Shown piece by piece: positions 36,831 through 46,241 of a stretch of DNA of 64,000 bases. Position 1 is the first letter of the stretch. Each line of letters starts with the position of its first letter. Where the stretch lies: contig ONIN01000001.1 of the NCBI GenBank assembly GCA_900317905.1, positions 62,001-126,000 on the forward strand, written 5' to 3'. A model generated the notes under the pieces. The model had not been told where the DNA came from and made no database searches. It saw only the letters and a program-made list of their open reading frames with translations. This DNA is from an uncultured Eubacteriales bacterium. GTDB taxonomy: Bacteria > Bacillota > Clostridia > Oscillospirales > Oscillospiraceae. The position numbers and the translations under genes were made by a program.

Positions 36831-38300
36831 ATGGCAAAAAAACCAGGCATAAAAAAGAATCTGTTTTATAGCGTAAGCTATCAGATTCTCACAATCATTC
36901 TGCCGCTGATAACGGCTCCGTATGTTACTCGCGTATTGGGCGCAAAGAGCCTTGGCATTTATTCAAAATCTCAAGCGTTAGCCCATTATTTTCTCCTTTT
37001 TGCAATGCTTGGTGTGAATAATTACGGCAACAGATCCATCGCCCGTGTGAGAGATGATCGGAGCGAATTGAGCAGGACGTTTTGCGAGATCTATGCCTTT
37101 CAGTTTATCACAGCAATCATTACCTCGAGCCTGTACTGGGTTTATTGTATCGGCTTCTCCACGCAAAACCGCATGATTTATATGATGCAGACGTTTTACG
37201 TTATGTCCGGTCTTCTGGATGTGAACTGGTGCTGTTTTGGCCTGGAGAAATTCAGGCTCACGACCACACGAAGTATGGTGGTACGATTTCTCACAGCAGT
37301 TGCGATCTTTGTGCTGGTGAAAGGCAAGGATGACCTCTGGCTCTATACGTTTATCATTTCGTTCAGTCATATCGCATCCACGCTGGTGGTTTGGCCCTTT
37401 ATTAAAAAGCACATTGATTTTGTGAAGCCCACATGGGCAGGGATCAAGCGGCATATCAAACCCAATCTGCTGCTGTTCTGGCCGGTCGTTGCAGTGAGTC
37501 TTTACAATATCATGGACAAGCTGATGCTTGGCTGGTTCAGCGAAGATGAAGAGGTCGCATTCTATACTTACGCAGAAAGAATCGTTACCATACCAACAAC
37601 GCTGATCCTTGCGCTGGATAATGTGATCATGCCAAGAATGTCCAATCTCTATGCGACCAAAGGCAACAACGACAAAAGCGTGAGATTCCTGATGGATAAT
37701 GTCATGCTGTTTGCCATGTTCATGGCGGGAGCCATGGGCTTTGGTTTGGCGGGAGTTGCGGACGTCTTTGCCCCCTGGTTTTATGGAAGCGCGTTTACCA
37801 GGTGCGGATTCTTTATTATCCTGCTGAGCCCGGTTATTGTCATCAAAGCATGGGCGGGCGCATTGAGAACACAGTTCATTATTCCCACCGGAAGAGATAA
37901 GATCTATGTGTTTTCTCTTACGACCGGAGCGGTTGTAAACCTGATTTTGAATGCGCTGCTGATCCCGAAAATCAACGGCGTCGGTGCGATTATCGGCACG
38001 ATCGCTGCCGAGTTCGCCGTTTGCTTCATTCAGTTCTTTATGTGCCGCAAGGACATCGACATAAAAAACTATATGACGAATGGCTTCAGCTTCTGTGTGA
38101 TAGGGCTCATCATGTTCCTGGCGGTAGAAGCACTGTCGCATATCAGCAGCCATGCTCTGGTCACGATGGCTGTCCAGGTGGTTTGCGGTGCAATCATTTA
38201 TTGTGTACTGGGCAGCTTCTATATGGTTAAGATTCGCAAAAACCCGGTACTTGTGAATGAAGGCTTGAAGATGCTCAGGATCAAATACAGATTTCAGTAA
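36831..38300 (+). CDS. Wzx-type oligosaccharide flippase
   Basis: This 489-aa MATE/MVF-like protein has about fourteen membrane helices. The N-terminus (GIKKNLFYSVSYQILTIILPLITAPYVTRVLGAKSLG, split here by spacing only in the family alignment) is characteristic of polysaccharide exporters of the RfbX/Wzx group. It would move undecaprenyl-linked repeat units across the membrane. GGAGG precedes ATG 36831. It pairs with the Wzy-like gene 45 nt upstream. Confidence 0.9.
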   Translation: MAKKPGIKKNLFYSVSYQILTIILPLITAPYVTRVLGAKSLGIYSKSQALAHYFLLFAMLGVNNYGNRSIARVRDDRSELSRTFCEIYAFQFITAIITSSLYWVYCIGFSTQNRMIYMMQTFYVMSGLLDVNWCCFGLEKFRLTTTRSMVVRFLTAVAIFVLVKGKDDLWLYTFIISFSHIASTLVVWPFIKKHIDFVKPTWAGIKRHIKPNLLLFWPVVAVSLYNIMDKLMLGWFSEDEEVAFYTYAERIVTIPTTLILALDNVIMPRMSNLYATKGNNDKSVRFLMDNVMLFAMFMAGAMGFGLAGVADVFAPWFYGSAFTRCGFFIILLSPVIVIKAWAGALRTQFIIPTGRDKIYVFSLTTGAVVNLILNALLIPKINGVGAIIGTIAAEFAVCFIQFFMCRKDIDIKNYMTNGFSFCVIGLIMFLAVEALSHISSHALVTMAVQVVCGAIIYCVLGSFYMVKIRKNPVLVNEGLKMLRIKYRFQ

Positions 38301-38332
38301 GCAAGAAAAATCGGAATGCTTTGGAGGACGCT

Positions 38333-39370
38333 ATGGTTGGGCAATCTGTTGACAGGCAGGAGAGGCTGGAGTATATAGATCTTTTCCGGGCTTTTGGCAT
38401 TCTCTGCATGATCATGGGGCACATCCATTTCGGATCCGTTTTCGATAAGTGGATCCATGCATTCCATATGCCTATGTTTTTTTTTATTTCAGGTTGGTTT
38501 TTCAAAAATGACCGACGCGTTCCCTACAGCTCGCTGGTTTTGCGAAAGGCGAAAAAGCTGCTGCGGCCGTATTTGATTTTCGAGTTCGCGTTATGGTTTG
38601 TTTGCATGATCTTTCTGAAGGAGTACCGGAGCGCGCAAGCCATCGGCCATATTCTATGGGAGAATACCTATAAGATCCCGGTGGAGAGCGGAGTTTCCGG
38701 CATTTCTCCCGTTCCGGGAGCAATGTGGTTCTTGACGGCGATCTTTCTTGCCGAAGCGATCTATCTATTGCTGGATCAAGTCCTCGGCTGTAATTGGAAG
38801 CTTCACACAGCCGTGATCCTTCTGGTGATCATCGGAATGCTTTCCCCGGCGGTTCTGCCTTTCAGACTTCCGTGGGCGGCTGATGCCGCGATGGTTGGGA
38901 TCGGGTTCTTTCATCTTGCGAGGATGGTGCGCGGCAGTCGTGCGGAAGACCTGCTGCATTTGAAGCTCTGGCAGGCGCTGGCTCTGGGCCTGCTGATCAG
39001 CGTTTCGATCATGCTCTGTCCAAAGATCAACATGAGGACCGGGTCATACGGCTGGTACCTTCCTTTCTGGGTGAATGCAGCCGGAGCGATTGCGGCCGGA
39101 TGGAATCTGTCCCGGTATCTTGAGACCGCTCTCAGGAAGTCCCGCCTTTTGTCGTCTGTAAGCTGTTGGCTGAAAGGCGTCGGAAAGAATTCCATCGTGT
39201 ATCTGTGCCTGAACCAAATATGCATTTTGCTGGTTGTCAAGGTGCTGAGCGATCTGGGTATCCGTGGAGCCGCTTCGAAGATCCTGATTTTGTTATTGAC
39301 CATGCTGCTTCTGTTTTGCTTTGAAAAACTGATCTGCAGCACAAAGCTGAGAGTAATCATTGGAAAATGA
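38333..39370 (+). CDS. Acyltransferase family 3 membrane protein
   Basis: This 345-aa protein has about ten helices. It begins RLEYIDLFRAFGILCMIMGH, with the conserved His-containing segment, then HAFHMPMFFFISGWF, both typical of the OafA/NodX/WecH group. Such proteins O-acylate sugars, usually with acetyl or succinyl. ATG 38333 follows GGAGG by 5 nt; the in-frame TTG at 38321 overlaps that site. It may decorate the polymer made by this locus. Confidence 0.88.
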   Translation: MVGQSVDRQERLEYIDLFRAFGILCMIMGHIHFGSVFDKWIHAFHMPMFFFISGWFFKNDRRVPYSSLVLRKAKKLLRPYLIFEFALWFVCMIFLKEYRSAQAIGHILWENTYKIPVESGVSGISPVPGAMWFLTAIFLAEAIYLLLDQVLGCNWKLHTAVILLVIIGMLSPAVLPFRLPWAADAAMVGIGFFHLARMVRGSRAEDLLHLKLWQALALGLLISVSIMLCPKINMRTGSYGWYLPFWVNAAGAIAAGWNLSRYLETALRKSRLLSSVSCWLKGVGKNSIVYLCLNQICILLVVKVLSDLGIRGAASKILILLLTMLLLFCFEKLICSTKLRVIIGK

Positions 39371-39412
39371 CGCTGAGCAGCTTTTGAGATTTGATATTGC
39401 GGAGGGTTCATT

Positions 39413-40636
39413 TTGAAAATTACGGTAGCAGGCGTTGGATATGTTGGCTTGAGCCTTGCTGTTTTGCTTTCCCAGAATCATGAAGTGACAGCAATCACAA
39501 CGACGGAGGCTAAGGCTGAGAAACTGAACCAATGGATCTCTCCCATCCGGGATGATGAGATTGAACGTTTTTTCAAAGAGGCGCGGGAGGGAAAACGCAC
39601 CTTAAACCTGACAACCACTACGGATAAAGCGTCTGCTTATAAAAGTGCCGAACTGGTCATCATCGCAACCCCTACAAACTATGATGATGTCAGTCATTTT
39701 TTTGATACATCCGCCGTGGAAGACGCCATTGAACAGGCATTGAAGGTGAATCCGAATGTCACGATGGTCATTAAGTCCACGATCCCTGTCGGCTATACAG
39801 AATCCGTAAAAGAAAAGTACGGCATCAAAAATGTGATTTTCAGTCCGGAGTTTCTGAGAGAATCGAAGGCGCTTTATGACAATCTGCATCCAAGCCGCAT
39901 CGTGGTCGGATGTGATGACTGTCAAACAGAACAGGCAGAGATGTTTGCGAACCTGCTGCTGGAAGGCGTAAGACTGGAAGAAAAGCGTGCCGGGCAGCCG
40001 CCGCAGAATATTCCGGTGCTGCTTACCCATTTGACAGAAGCCGAAGCGATCAAGCTGTTTGCAAATACTTATCTTGCTGTTCGTGTCAGTTATTTCAATG
40101 AGCTGGATACTTACGCGCAGACGAAAGGCCTCGATACGAAGAAGATCATTGAAGGCGTATGTATGGATCCCCGTATTGGCTCCCATTACAACAACCCATC
40201 CTTCGGCTACGGCGGATACTGTTTGCCGAAAGATACCAAGCAGCTACTTGCAAACTACAAGGATGTGCCGCAGACCATAATCGAAGCGGTCGTGAAGTCC
40301 AATTCGGTTCGAAAGGATTTCATTGCGGACCAGATCATCTCCCGGAATCCCAAAACGGTTGGCGTATTTCGCCTGACCATGAAAAGCAACAGCGATAATT
40401 TCCGCTCCTCTGCGATACAGGGTGTCATGAAGCGCATCAAGGCCAAGGGAATTCCAATCATCATCTACGAACCGACTCTGGAAAACGGAACGGAGATCTT
40501 TGACTGCAGAGTTGTCAATGATCTGGAAGCATTCAAGGCAGCTTCGGATGTCATTCTGGCGAACCGCTTCGATCAGGATATGCTGGGCGATGTGGCTGAA
40601 AAGGTTTATTCCCGCGACTTGTTCAGCAGAGACTAG
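39413..40636 (+). CDS. UDP-glucose/UDP-HexNAc 6-dehydrogenase
   Basis: This 407-aa dehydrogenase oxidises a UDP-sugar to its uronic acid with two NAD+. It has the NAD-binding [15 protein letters not shown], the middle [17 protein letters not shown] and catalytic Cys270 in [14 protein letters not shown]. The TTG start at 39413 is backed by GGAGGG 6 nt upstream and by exact family register ([12 protein letters not shown]). It resembles the short Ugd form of streptococcal and enterobacterial capsule loci. Its product would give the polymer free carboxyl groups that could be amidated by the ATP-grasp enzymes below. Confidence 0.92.
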   Translation: MKITVAGVGYVGLSLAVLLSQNHEVTAITTTEAKAEKLNQWISPIRDDEIERFFKEAREGKRTLNLTTTTDKASAYKSAELVIIATPTNYDDVSHFFDTSAVEDAIEQALKVNPNVTMVIKSTIPVGYTESVKEKYGIKNVIFSPEFLRESKALYDNLHPSRIVVGCDDCQTEQAEMFANLLLEGVRLEEKRAGQPPQNIPVLLTHLTEAEAIKLFANTYLAVRVSYFNELDTYAQTKGLDTKKIIEGVCMDPRIGSHYNNPSFGYGGYCLPKDTKQLLANYKDVPQTIIEAVVKSNSVRKDFIADQIISRNPKTVGVFRLTMKSNSDNFRSSAIQGVMKRIKAKGIPIIIYEPTLENGTEIFDCRVVNDLEAFKAASDVILANRFDQDMLGDVAEKVYSRDLFSRD

Positions 40637-40698
40637 AGCTTTCCTTATGCTGTCATAAGAATTGCAGAAGATACAGGAGATCTTAAAGGAGAACCCGA

Positions 40699-42063
40699 AT
40701 GGGATTGACAAGAGAACTGGCGCAGGACTTGTATCAAATCCAACTAAAAGAACGTGACCGAGAACAGCTTAAAACACTGATCATAGATTTTTTTGCAGCC
40801 GCCTATGCGGGATACGCACAGAACCGAAGCTTTAATGAGCAGGTTGAAAAGGTGGTATATCAGCAGGGCGGCGCGCAAGAGAGCAGCGTCATGTTTCAGA
40901 GTAGGAAATACCCGGTTCGGATCGCCGCGTTTATGAATGCGCTCTACGGACACGGTGCCGAGCTGGATGACGGGAACAAAAAAGCTGCCGGCCATGCCGG
41001 GGTCCATCTCATTCCGGCAGTATTCGCACTTGCGGATAAGCTGGGGAGCAGCTGTGAGGATGTTCTGCTCGCACTGGCGACAGGGTATGAGGCTTATATT
41101 CGGATTTCTTCCGCTGCACAGCCGGGACTCGTAGCGAGAGGATTTCACTCCACCGGAATGGCGGGCACCCTCGCCTGCGCGGCTGCCTGTTCACGGCTCT
41201 GCCATCTGGATGCGCAGGGGATTGAAGATGCGATCGCACTTGCGACCACCATGACAGGGGGGCTGCTCTCCTATGGGGATTCCCGCCCTGTGATCAAGCC
41301 GCTGAATCCCGGTAAAGCGGCAGAAAACGGAGTGTTTGCAGCGATGCTGGCAAATGAAGGCGTCCAGGGCCCAACGGAGGCGCTGGAAGGCCCCAACGGA
41401 TGGTTTCACGCGGTTACGAATGAAGTTCATGAAGCGTTTATGAAAGGCGGAGATGAGCTGCTTCTCCATGACTGCTATTTCAAGCTCTATCCTTCCTGCC
41501 GACACACCCACTGTGGGATCGATGCGGCGATTGCGCTGCATGACAGGCTGAGCGCTGAAGAGATCGATCAGGTGAATGTCTATATCTATCCCAACGCGAT
41601 CAAGCTGGCCGGAATCAGAATTCCGAAGGATCAGGATGAAACAAAGTTTTCGATCCCATACACGCTGGCGTGCGCGCTGCTGAATGGTTCCTATGGCATA
41701 AAGGATATGGATCTGTCAAGGCTTACAGATGATGTCCGAGCTTTGATCGATAAGATCCATCTGATTGCGGATGAACAAATGGAGGACAGAGCCAAAGGCA
41801 TCCGGGGGACCCGAGTTGAAGTGGTGATGAAAGATGGCGCCCGATACGCGGAAACGGTCCTGGTGCCGAAGGGAGACCCGGAGAAGCCGCTCACCAGAGC
41901 TGACATTGTTCATAAACTGGAGCTTTGTGCGCAGGGACATGCATCCAAAGAGGATTTGACAAAGCTGGTTGAGTCCATCGAAGCTCTGAATGGCCCGGAC
42001 CGATTTCAGAATCCGATGAGATTGACTTCGTTTCCAAGAATTCCGGAATACCACTTGCAATAG
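40699..42063 (+). CDS. MmgE/PrpD family protein 1
   Basis: This 454-aa protein belongs to the 2-methylcitrate dehydratase / cis-aconitate decarboxylase / iminodisuccinate epimerase superfamily. Shared marks are HGAELDDGNKKAAGHAG (active-site region), FHSTGMAGTLACAAA, YPSCRHTHCGIDAA and the C-terminal PKGDPEKPL. It acts on a small tri- or dicarboxylate, but which one is unknown. AAAGGAG precedes ATG 40699. Its place in a glycan operon is unusual; a paralogue occurs at 48.9 kb. A role in making or racemising an acidic substituent is inference. Confidence 0.85.
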   Translation: MGLTRELAQDLYQIQLKERDREQLKTLIIDFFAAAYAGYAQNRSFNEQVEKVVYQQGGAQESSVMFQSRKYPVRIAAFMNALYGHGAELDDGNKKAAGHAGVHLIPAVFALADKLGSSCEDVLLALATGYEAYIRISSAAQPGLVARGFHSTGMAGTLACAAACSRLCHLDAQGIEDAIALATTMTGGLLSYGDSRPVIKPLNPGKAAENGVFAAMLANEGVQGPTEALEGPNGWFHAVTNEVHEAFMKGGDELLLHDCYFKLYPSCRHTHCGIDAAIALHDRLSAEEIDQVNVYIYPNAIKLAGIRIPKDQDETKFSIPYTLACALLNGSYGIKDMDLSRLTDDVRALIDKIHLIADEQMEDRAKGIRGTRVEVVMKDGARYAETVLVPKGDPEKPLTRADIVHKLELCAQGHASKEDLTKLVESIEALNGPDRFQNPMRLTSFPRIPEYHLQ

Positions 42064-42188
42064 CGCCTGCTCCATATGCGGCAAGGCGATGATCAGATGA
42101 TCAAGAGGTTTACGAGGAGATCCCACTTATTCGATGCATGCATCGTTTCGAAATCGGTTCAGAGAAGTATTAGCGAGGGATGAGACAG

Positions 42189-43151
42189 ATGAATATACTG
42201 ATTCTTGCGGCGGGCACCAGAAACAAGGTCGTCCAGTATTTCAAAAGAGCGTTTGCAGGTGTCGGCACCGTTGTGGCAACGGATGTAAGCGACCTGGCGC
42301 CGGCAATTTATGATGCGGATAAGCATTATTGCGTTCCCTACATCACAGCGCCTGGCTATATTGATGTCATCCTTGATATCTGCAAAAAAGAGCAGATCAC
42401 CGGCGTTCTGAGCCTGATTGATCCGGAGCTCTCTCTGCTGGCTGAGAATGAAGAGAGATTCAGAGAGATCGGGACAACCGTGATCGGCAGTTCCTATGCT
42501 CTGTGTGAAATGTCTCTGGACAAAATGCAGATGTATCAATGGCTGTGCGATCATGGTTACCGCTGTGCACGCTCCTGGAGAGATAAGAACGCCTTTTACC
42601 GGGCCGTATATGCCGGTGAGATCGCGTATCCCGTGTTTGTGAAGCCCTATCGGGGCTCTGCGTCCATCAGCATCTCTCAGGCCTACGGCAAGGATACGAT
42701 CGATTTCCTCTTTGCGCTCAGAGACGATATGATGATCCAGGAATTCCTGAATGGTCAGGAGATCGGCGCGGATGTGTACATCGACATGATCAGTGGGGAA
42801 GTGGTGTCCATCTTCACCAAAAAGAAGATCCTGATGCGCGCTGGTGAGACGGACAAGGCGGTCAGCTTCAAGGACCCTGCGCTCTTTGCCTTCATTGAGA
42901 AATTCGTTCTGGAGGCCGGCTTCCGGGGCCAGATCGACATTGACATCTTTGAAGTGGACGGTGCCTATTACATCTCAGAAGTCAACCCCCGTTTCGGCGG
43001 CGGTTATCCCCACGCCTATGAGGCTGGATGTGACCACATGAAGCTGATCCTGAACAATCTGCAGGGTCGGGCCAACGAAAAGCACATCGGCGATTACGAT
43101 GAGGGGATCTACATGATGAAATACAATGAGGTCAAGATCCTGAAAAAATGA
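42189..43151 (+). CDS. ATP-grasp carboxylate ligase 1 (CarB-like)
   Basis: This 320-aa ATP-grasp enzyme has pre-ATP-grasp domain MNILILAAGTRNKVV, the ATP lid YPVFVKPYRGSASI and the metal-binding EVNPRFGGGYPHAYEAG. It would activate a carboxylate as acyl phosphate and join it to an amine. ATG 42189 is preferred since GAGG lies 10 nt upstream; ATG 42180 is too close to it. Single ATP-grasp genes of this type occur in many surface-glycan loci. The substrate is unknown. Confidence 0.85.
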   Translation: MNILILAAGTRNKVVQYFKRAFAGVGTVVATDVSDLAPAIYDADKHYCVPYITAPGYIDVILDICKKEQITGVLSLIDPELSLLAENEERFREIGTTVIGSSYALCEMSLDKMQMYQWLCDHGYRCARSWRDKNAFYRAVYAGEIAYPVFVKPYRGSASISISQAYGKDTIDFLFALRDDMMIQEFLNGQEIGADVYIDMISGEVVSIFTKKKILMRAGETDKAVSFKDPALFAFIEKFVLEAGFRGQIDIDIFEVDGAYYISEVNPRFGGGYPHAYEAGCDHMKLILNNLQGRANEKHIGDYDEGIYMMKYNEVKILKK

Positions 43152-43186
43152 CAGACTGCTGTCAGTAGAATGAAGGAAATAGTTAC

Positions 43187-44467
43187 ATGTTTGAACAGGC
43201 CAAAGGGAAGAAGCTGCTGATCATCGGCGGCGAGACGAATCTGATGAACATCGTACGCCAGGCGCGGGAGATGGGCGTGTATACCATCGTTACAGAGCGG
43301 GGAAGCGACTACTCGAAGCTCCCGGCGAAGTCGATCGCCGACGAAGCGTGGGACATCGACTACTCCGACATGGACACGCTGGTTCAGAAGTGCCGCGAGG
43401 CGGGTGTCAGTGGTGTGTTCTCCGGTTACAGCGAGGGCAAGGTGTTCTATGCCGCCAAGCTCTCTCAACTGCTGGGGACGCCGTTCTATGTCACGCCGGA
43501 ACAGGTGGAGCTGACGCGCAACAAGCGGTCGTTCAAGCAACTCTGTGAAAAGCACGGCGTGCCGGTTCCAGTCGAGTATTGCAGGAACGGACGCCCGGAG
43601 GAACTGGACCGGAGCGCCATCCGGTATCCTGTCATCGTCAAGCCTGCGGATTACGGCGGACGTATCGGCATCACAATCTGCAGCTCCGAAGCGCAGCTGG
43701 ACGATGCTCTGGCCTTTGCCGAAAAGTGTTCCGAGAGCCACACCGTCGTTGTGGAGGAGTATGTGACCGGCATGGAGATCACCGCGATCTATACCATTGC
43801 CGATGGAGAGATCAGTCTCTCGATCATCAACGACAAGTACCTCTCCAGAGAGGGCACGAAATACGCTGCCCTCTGTGACGTTGCCATCACGCCGTCGCGG
43901 TTTTATGGGCGCTATCGGGATACGATTGATGAAAAAATCAAATCGCTGCTGCGGGACATCGGCGTGAAGAACGGCATCGCCGGCTTCCAGCTCATCGCAA
44001 CCGATGACAAGATCGTTGCCTTTGAGATGGGACTTCGTCTCAATGGCGGCAACGACTGGAAGCTGCTGAGCCGCTGCAACGGGATCAATCACATGAAGAT
44101 GATGATCCACCATTCGCTCACGGGCTCCATGGGGGACTCGCTGTCCAAGGACGATCCGGAGCTGAAAGAGCAGATGGCGACCTATGTGATGTATGCCCAC
44201 GCAGGTGAGGTCGGCAGCGTGGATTACAGCGCGGTCAGCGGGCGGGAAAATATTCTGGACATCAGCCCCTACGTCTATGTGGGGAAGAACATCCCGGACC
44301 GCGGAACCACCCAGCAGCGGGTCATCTCCTTTAAGATCCGCGCCAACGACCTTGAGGAAATGGCCGACACCATCCACTTTATCCAGGCGCACGTCCGGGT
44401 GGACGACACCGAGGGCCGGAGTCTGCTGTTTGCGCCGTTTGACACGGCGAGATTCTTTGAATCTTGA
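43187..44467 (+). CDS. ATP-grasp carboxylate ligase 2
   Basis: This 426-aa ATP-grasp enzyme begins KKLLIIGGETNLMNIVRQA and has YPVIVKPADYGGRIGI (ATP-binding Lys), VVVEEYVTGMEITAIY and the acidic metal site in FEMGLRLNGGNDWKL. It is only distantly similar to ligase 1. AAGGAA precedes ATG 43187. Two neighbouring ligases suggest two successive amide bonds, for instance an amino acid on a uronic acid or an N-acyl group on an amino sugar. That is inference. Confidence 0.85.
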   Translation: MFEQAKGKKLLIIGGETNLMNIVRQAREMGVYTIVTERGSDYSKLPAKSIADEAWDIDYSDMDTLVQKCREAGVSGVFSGYSEGKVFYAAKLSQLLGTPFYVTPEQVELTRNKRSFKQLCEKHGVPVPVEYCRNGRPEELDRSAIRYPVIVKPADYGGRIGITICSSEAQLDDALAFAEKCSESHTVVVEEYVTGMEITAIYTIADGEISLSIINDKYLSREGTKYAALCDVAITPSRFYGRYRDTIDEKIKSLLRDIGVKNGIAGFQLIATDDKIVAFEMGLRLNGGNDWKLLSRCNGINHMKMMIHHSLTGSMGDSLSKDDPELKEQMATYVMYAHAGEVGSVDYSAVSGRENILDISPYVYVGKNIPDRGTTQQRVISFKIRANDLEEMADTIHFIQAHVRVDDTEGRSLLFAPFDTARFFES

Positions 44468-44488
44468 GCAAAAGGGAGTCAATCAGTG

Positions 44489-45193
44489 ATGGAAACACTC
44501 GAACCCAGGCATAAGTTTTATAACAATGTGGTCAAGCGGTTTTTCGACATTGTCCTGTCCGTTGTTGCGATGATCCTGTTCTGCTGGCTGTACGCCATCG
44601 TGGCGATCCTGGTGAAGGTGAATCTGGGTTCACCGGTCATCTTCGTCCACCAGCGTCCCGGGAAAATCGATCCCAAGACCGGCAAGGAAAAGCTGTTCGG
44701 CCTCTGCAAGTTCCGCTCCATGACCAATGATGTGGACGAGAACGGCGTCCTGCTGCCCAGCGCCCAGCGTATGACCAAGTTCGGACGGATGCTGCGCGCC
44801 ACCAGCCTGGACGAGATCCCGGAGCTCTGGAACATCCTGAAGGGGGACATGAGCTTTGTGGGCCCCAGACCGTGGAACAAAAAGGCTCTGGCCTATTACA
44901 CGCCCACCGAGCATCGGCGCCACGCGGTCCGTCCGGGGCTGACGGGGCTCGCGCAGGTCAATGGCAGAAACGCCGCCAGCTGGGACAAGCGGTTTGAATA
45001 TGATCTCTACTATGTTGAGAATGTCTCCTTCTGGCTGGATGTGAAGATCCTGTTCCAGACGGTGGCCAAGGTCTTCAAGCACGCGGACATCATTGAGGCC
45101 GGCAAGCAGGAGCTTTTCTGGGATTACCGGAAGGCCCAGTGGGAAGCGGGCACCGTGCCGAGACCGGAGGAAATGCCTGAGACCCATTCCTGA
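44489..45193 (+). CDS. PglC/WcaJ-type initiating sugar-1-phosphate transferase
   Basis: This 234-aa monotopic phosphoglycosyl transferase has an N-terminal re-entrant hydrophobic helix (~18-42), then KFRSM, the catalytic Asp-Glu in TSLDEIPELWNILKGDMSFVGPRP and HAVRPGLTGLAQVNGR. It puts the first sugar phosphate on undecaprenyl phosphate and so starts the repeat unit. ATG 44489 is chosen over GTG 44486; GGGAG lies upstream. An acceptor such as UDP-diNAcBac would fit the PglE-like aminotransferase, but the sugar is not proven. Confidence 0.93.
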   Translation: METLEPRHKFYNNVVKRFFDIVLSVVAMILFCWLYAIVAILVKVNLGSPVIFVHQRPGKIDPKTGKEKLFGLCKFRSMTNDVDENGVLLPSAQRMTKFGRMLRATSLDEIPELWNILKGDMSFVGPRPWNKKALAYYTPTEHRRHAVRPGLTGLAQVNGRNAASWDKRFEYDLYYVENVSFWLDVKILFQTVAKVFKHADIIEAGKQELFWDYRKAQWEAGTVPRPEEMPETHS

Positions 45194-45258
45194 TGCTTCG
45201 ACGTTGAGAAGCATCGATCCGCAGCGCATGATGCGCATCTGAAATTGGAGGAATCTAC

Positions 45259-45822
45259 GTGAGAGCTGCAAGACTCTATCACAGCATCCGTCTGCTGCTG
45301 TGCCGTTCCGCCCGCAAGCGTGCGGACTATATTCGCAAGCACAATCTCTTCGACCACATGGGCGAGAATGTCAAGTGGGGTCCCTGGCTGCTGCCGCTGC
45401 ACGCGAAGCTGATCCGGGTCCATGACAACGTGGTCGTGCACAAAAGCGCGCACCTTTCGCCGCACGATATGATCAACAACTTCCTGAAGGCCTGTGATCC
45501 CGACGCGGACTTCGGTTACAAGGAAAAGCTGGGCTGCATCGAACTGATGGATAACGTCTACATCTCTATGAACGTCATCATCATGCCCAACGTCAGGATC
45601 AACCGGAACTGCATCATTTCCGCCGGAAGCGTCGTGGCTTCCGACATCCCGGAAAACTCCATTGCCTCCGGCATTCCTGCCAAGCCCACCGGGAGATTCG
45701 ATATGTTTATGGCGCTCAGAAAAATGAGCAAGAACCAGACTGTTGAATTCAAGAAGCAGCAGCTTCCGCCGGAGATCGCTGCGGCGGAATGGGAGCGATT
45801 TGACAAGCGGCACGAGGCGTAG
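45259..45822 (+). CDS. Left-handed beta-helix (hexapeptide) acyltransferase
   Basis: This 187-aa protein has hexapeptide turns in its middle (IELMDNVYISMNVIIMPN, INRNCIISAGSVVASDIPE, NSIASGIPAKPTGRF), the mark of LbH O- or N-acetyltransferases of the maltose/virginiamycin type. The N-terminal ~70 residues are Arg/Lys-rich. The GTG start at 45259 has GGAGGA upstream. It probably acetylates a sugar of the repeat unit with acetyl-CoA, or uses an acyl-ACP given the ACP gene next to it. Confidence 0.83.
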   Translation: MRAARLYHSIRLLLCRSARKRADYIRKHNLFDHMGENVKWGPWLLPLHAKLIRVHDNVVVHKSAHLSPHDMINNFLKACDPDADFGYKEKLGCIELMDNVYISMNVIIMPNVRINRNCIISAGSVVASDIPENSIASGIPAKPTGRFDMFMALRKMSKNQTVEFKKQQLPPEIAAAEWERFDKRHEA

Positions 45823-45914
45823 TATCTCGCAAGCTGCTTTTTATGGAAAACACCGCAAAAGGGTTCCAAAAAACAATTAGGTGAAGAAATCTATTCGATT
45901 CGGAGGTTATTAAC

Positions 45915-46148
45915 ATGTCTACTCGTGAACAAGTTCTTCAAATACTGCATAACGTGAAACCCACCAAGAATCTGGAGGGGATCAACAACATCATCGAAGG
46001 GGGCTTCATTGATTCCTTCGAGCTGATGCTTCTGATTACGACGCTGACTGAAACCTTTGGCATTGAGATCTCGATCGACGAGATCGTGCCCGAAAACTTT
46101 AATTCTGTTGACGCCATCGCCGGTATGGTCGATCGGCTGAAAGCGTGA
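45915..46148 (+). CDS. Acyl carrier protein
   Basis: This 77-aa acidic helical protein has the phosphopantetheine site Ser34 in GGFIDSFELM (DSxE form, where fatty-acid ACPs have DSLD/E). GGAGG precedes ATG 45915. It lies between an LbH acyltransferase and an acyl-ACP thioesterase, with no fatty-acid synthase genes nearby, so it is likely a dedicated carrier in the style of DltC rather than the housekeeping AcpP. The ANL ligase at 31.8 kb could load it. No phosphopantetheinyl transferase is in the window. Confidence 0.88.
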   Translation: MSTREQVLQILHNVKPTKNLEGINNIIEGGFIDSFELMLLITTLTETFGIEISIDEIVPENFNSVDAIAGMVDRLKA

Positions 46149-46241
46149 TGGTGCGCTGACTGCCTGGAGCAGAAGTGCTCGGGCAACCAAATTATCTGTT
46201 TTTGATGTTCTGGAAACCGATGGAACGTATGTAGAGGTGAG

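Noticed and set aside
42132-42145. 14-nt perfect palindrome (cgatgcatgcatcg) before the first ATP-grasp gene
   Set aside because: It is isolated, with no second copy noticed in the window, no T run and no promoter boxes around it; chance is likely.
46149-46241. Imperfect hairpin between the ACP and thioesterase genes
   Set aside because: The stem has mismatches and there is no T run; too weak to call a terminator or regulator.
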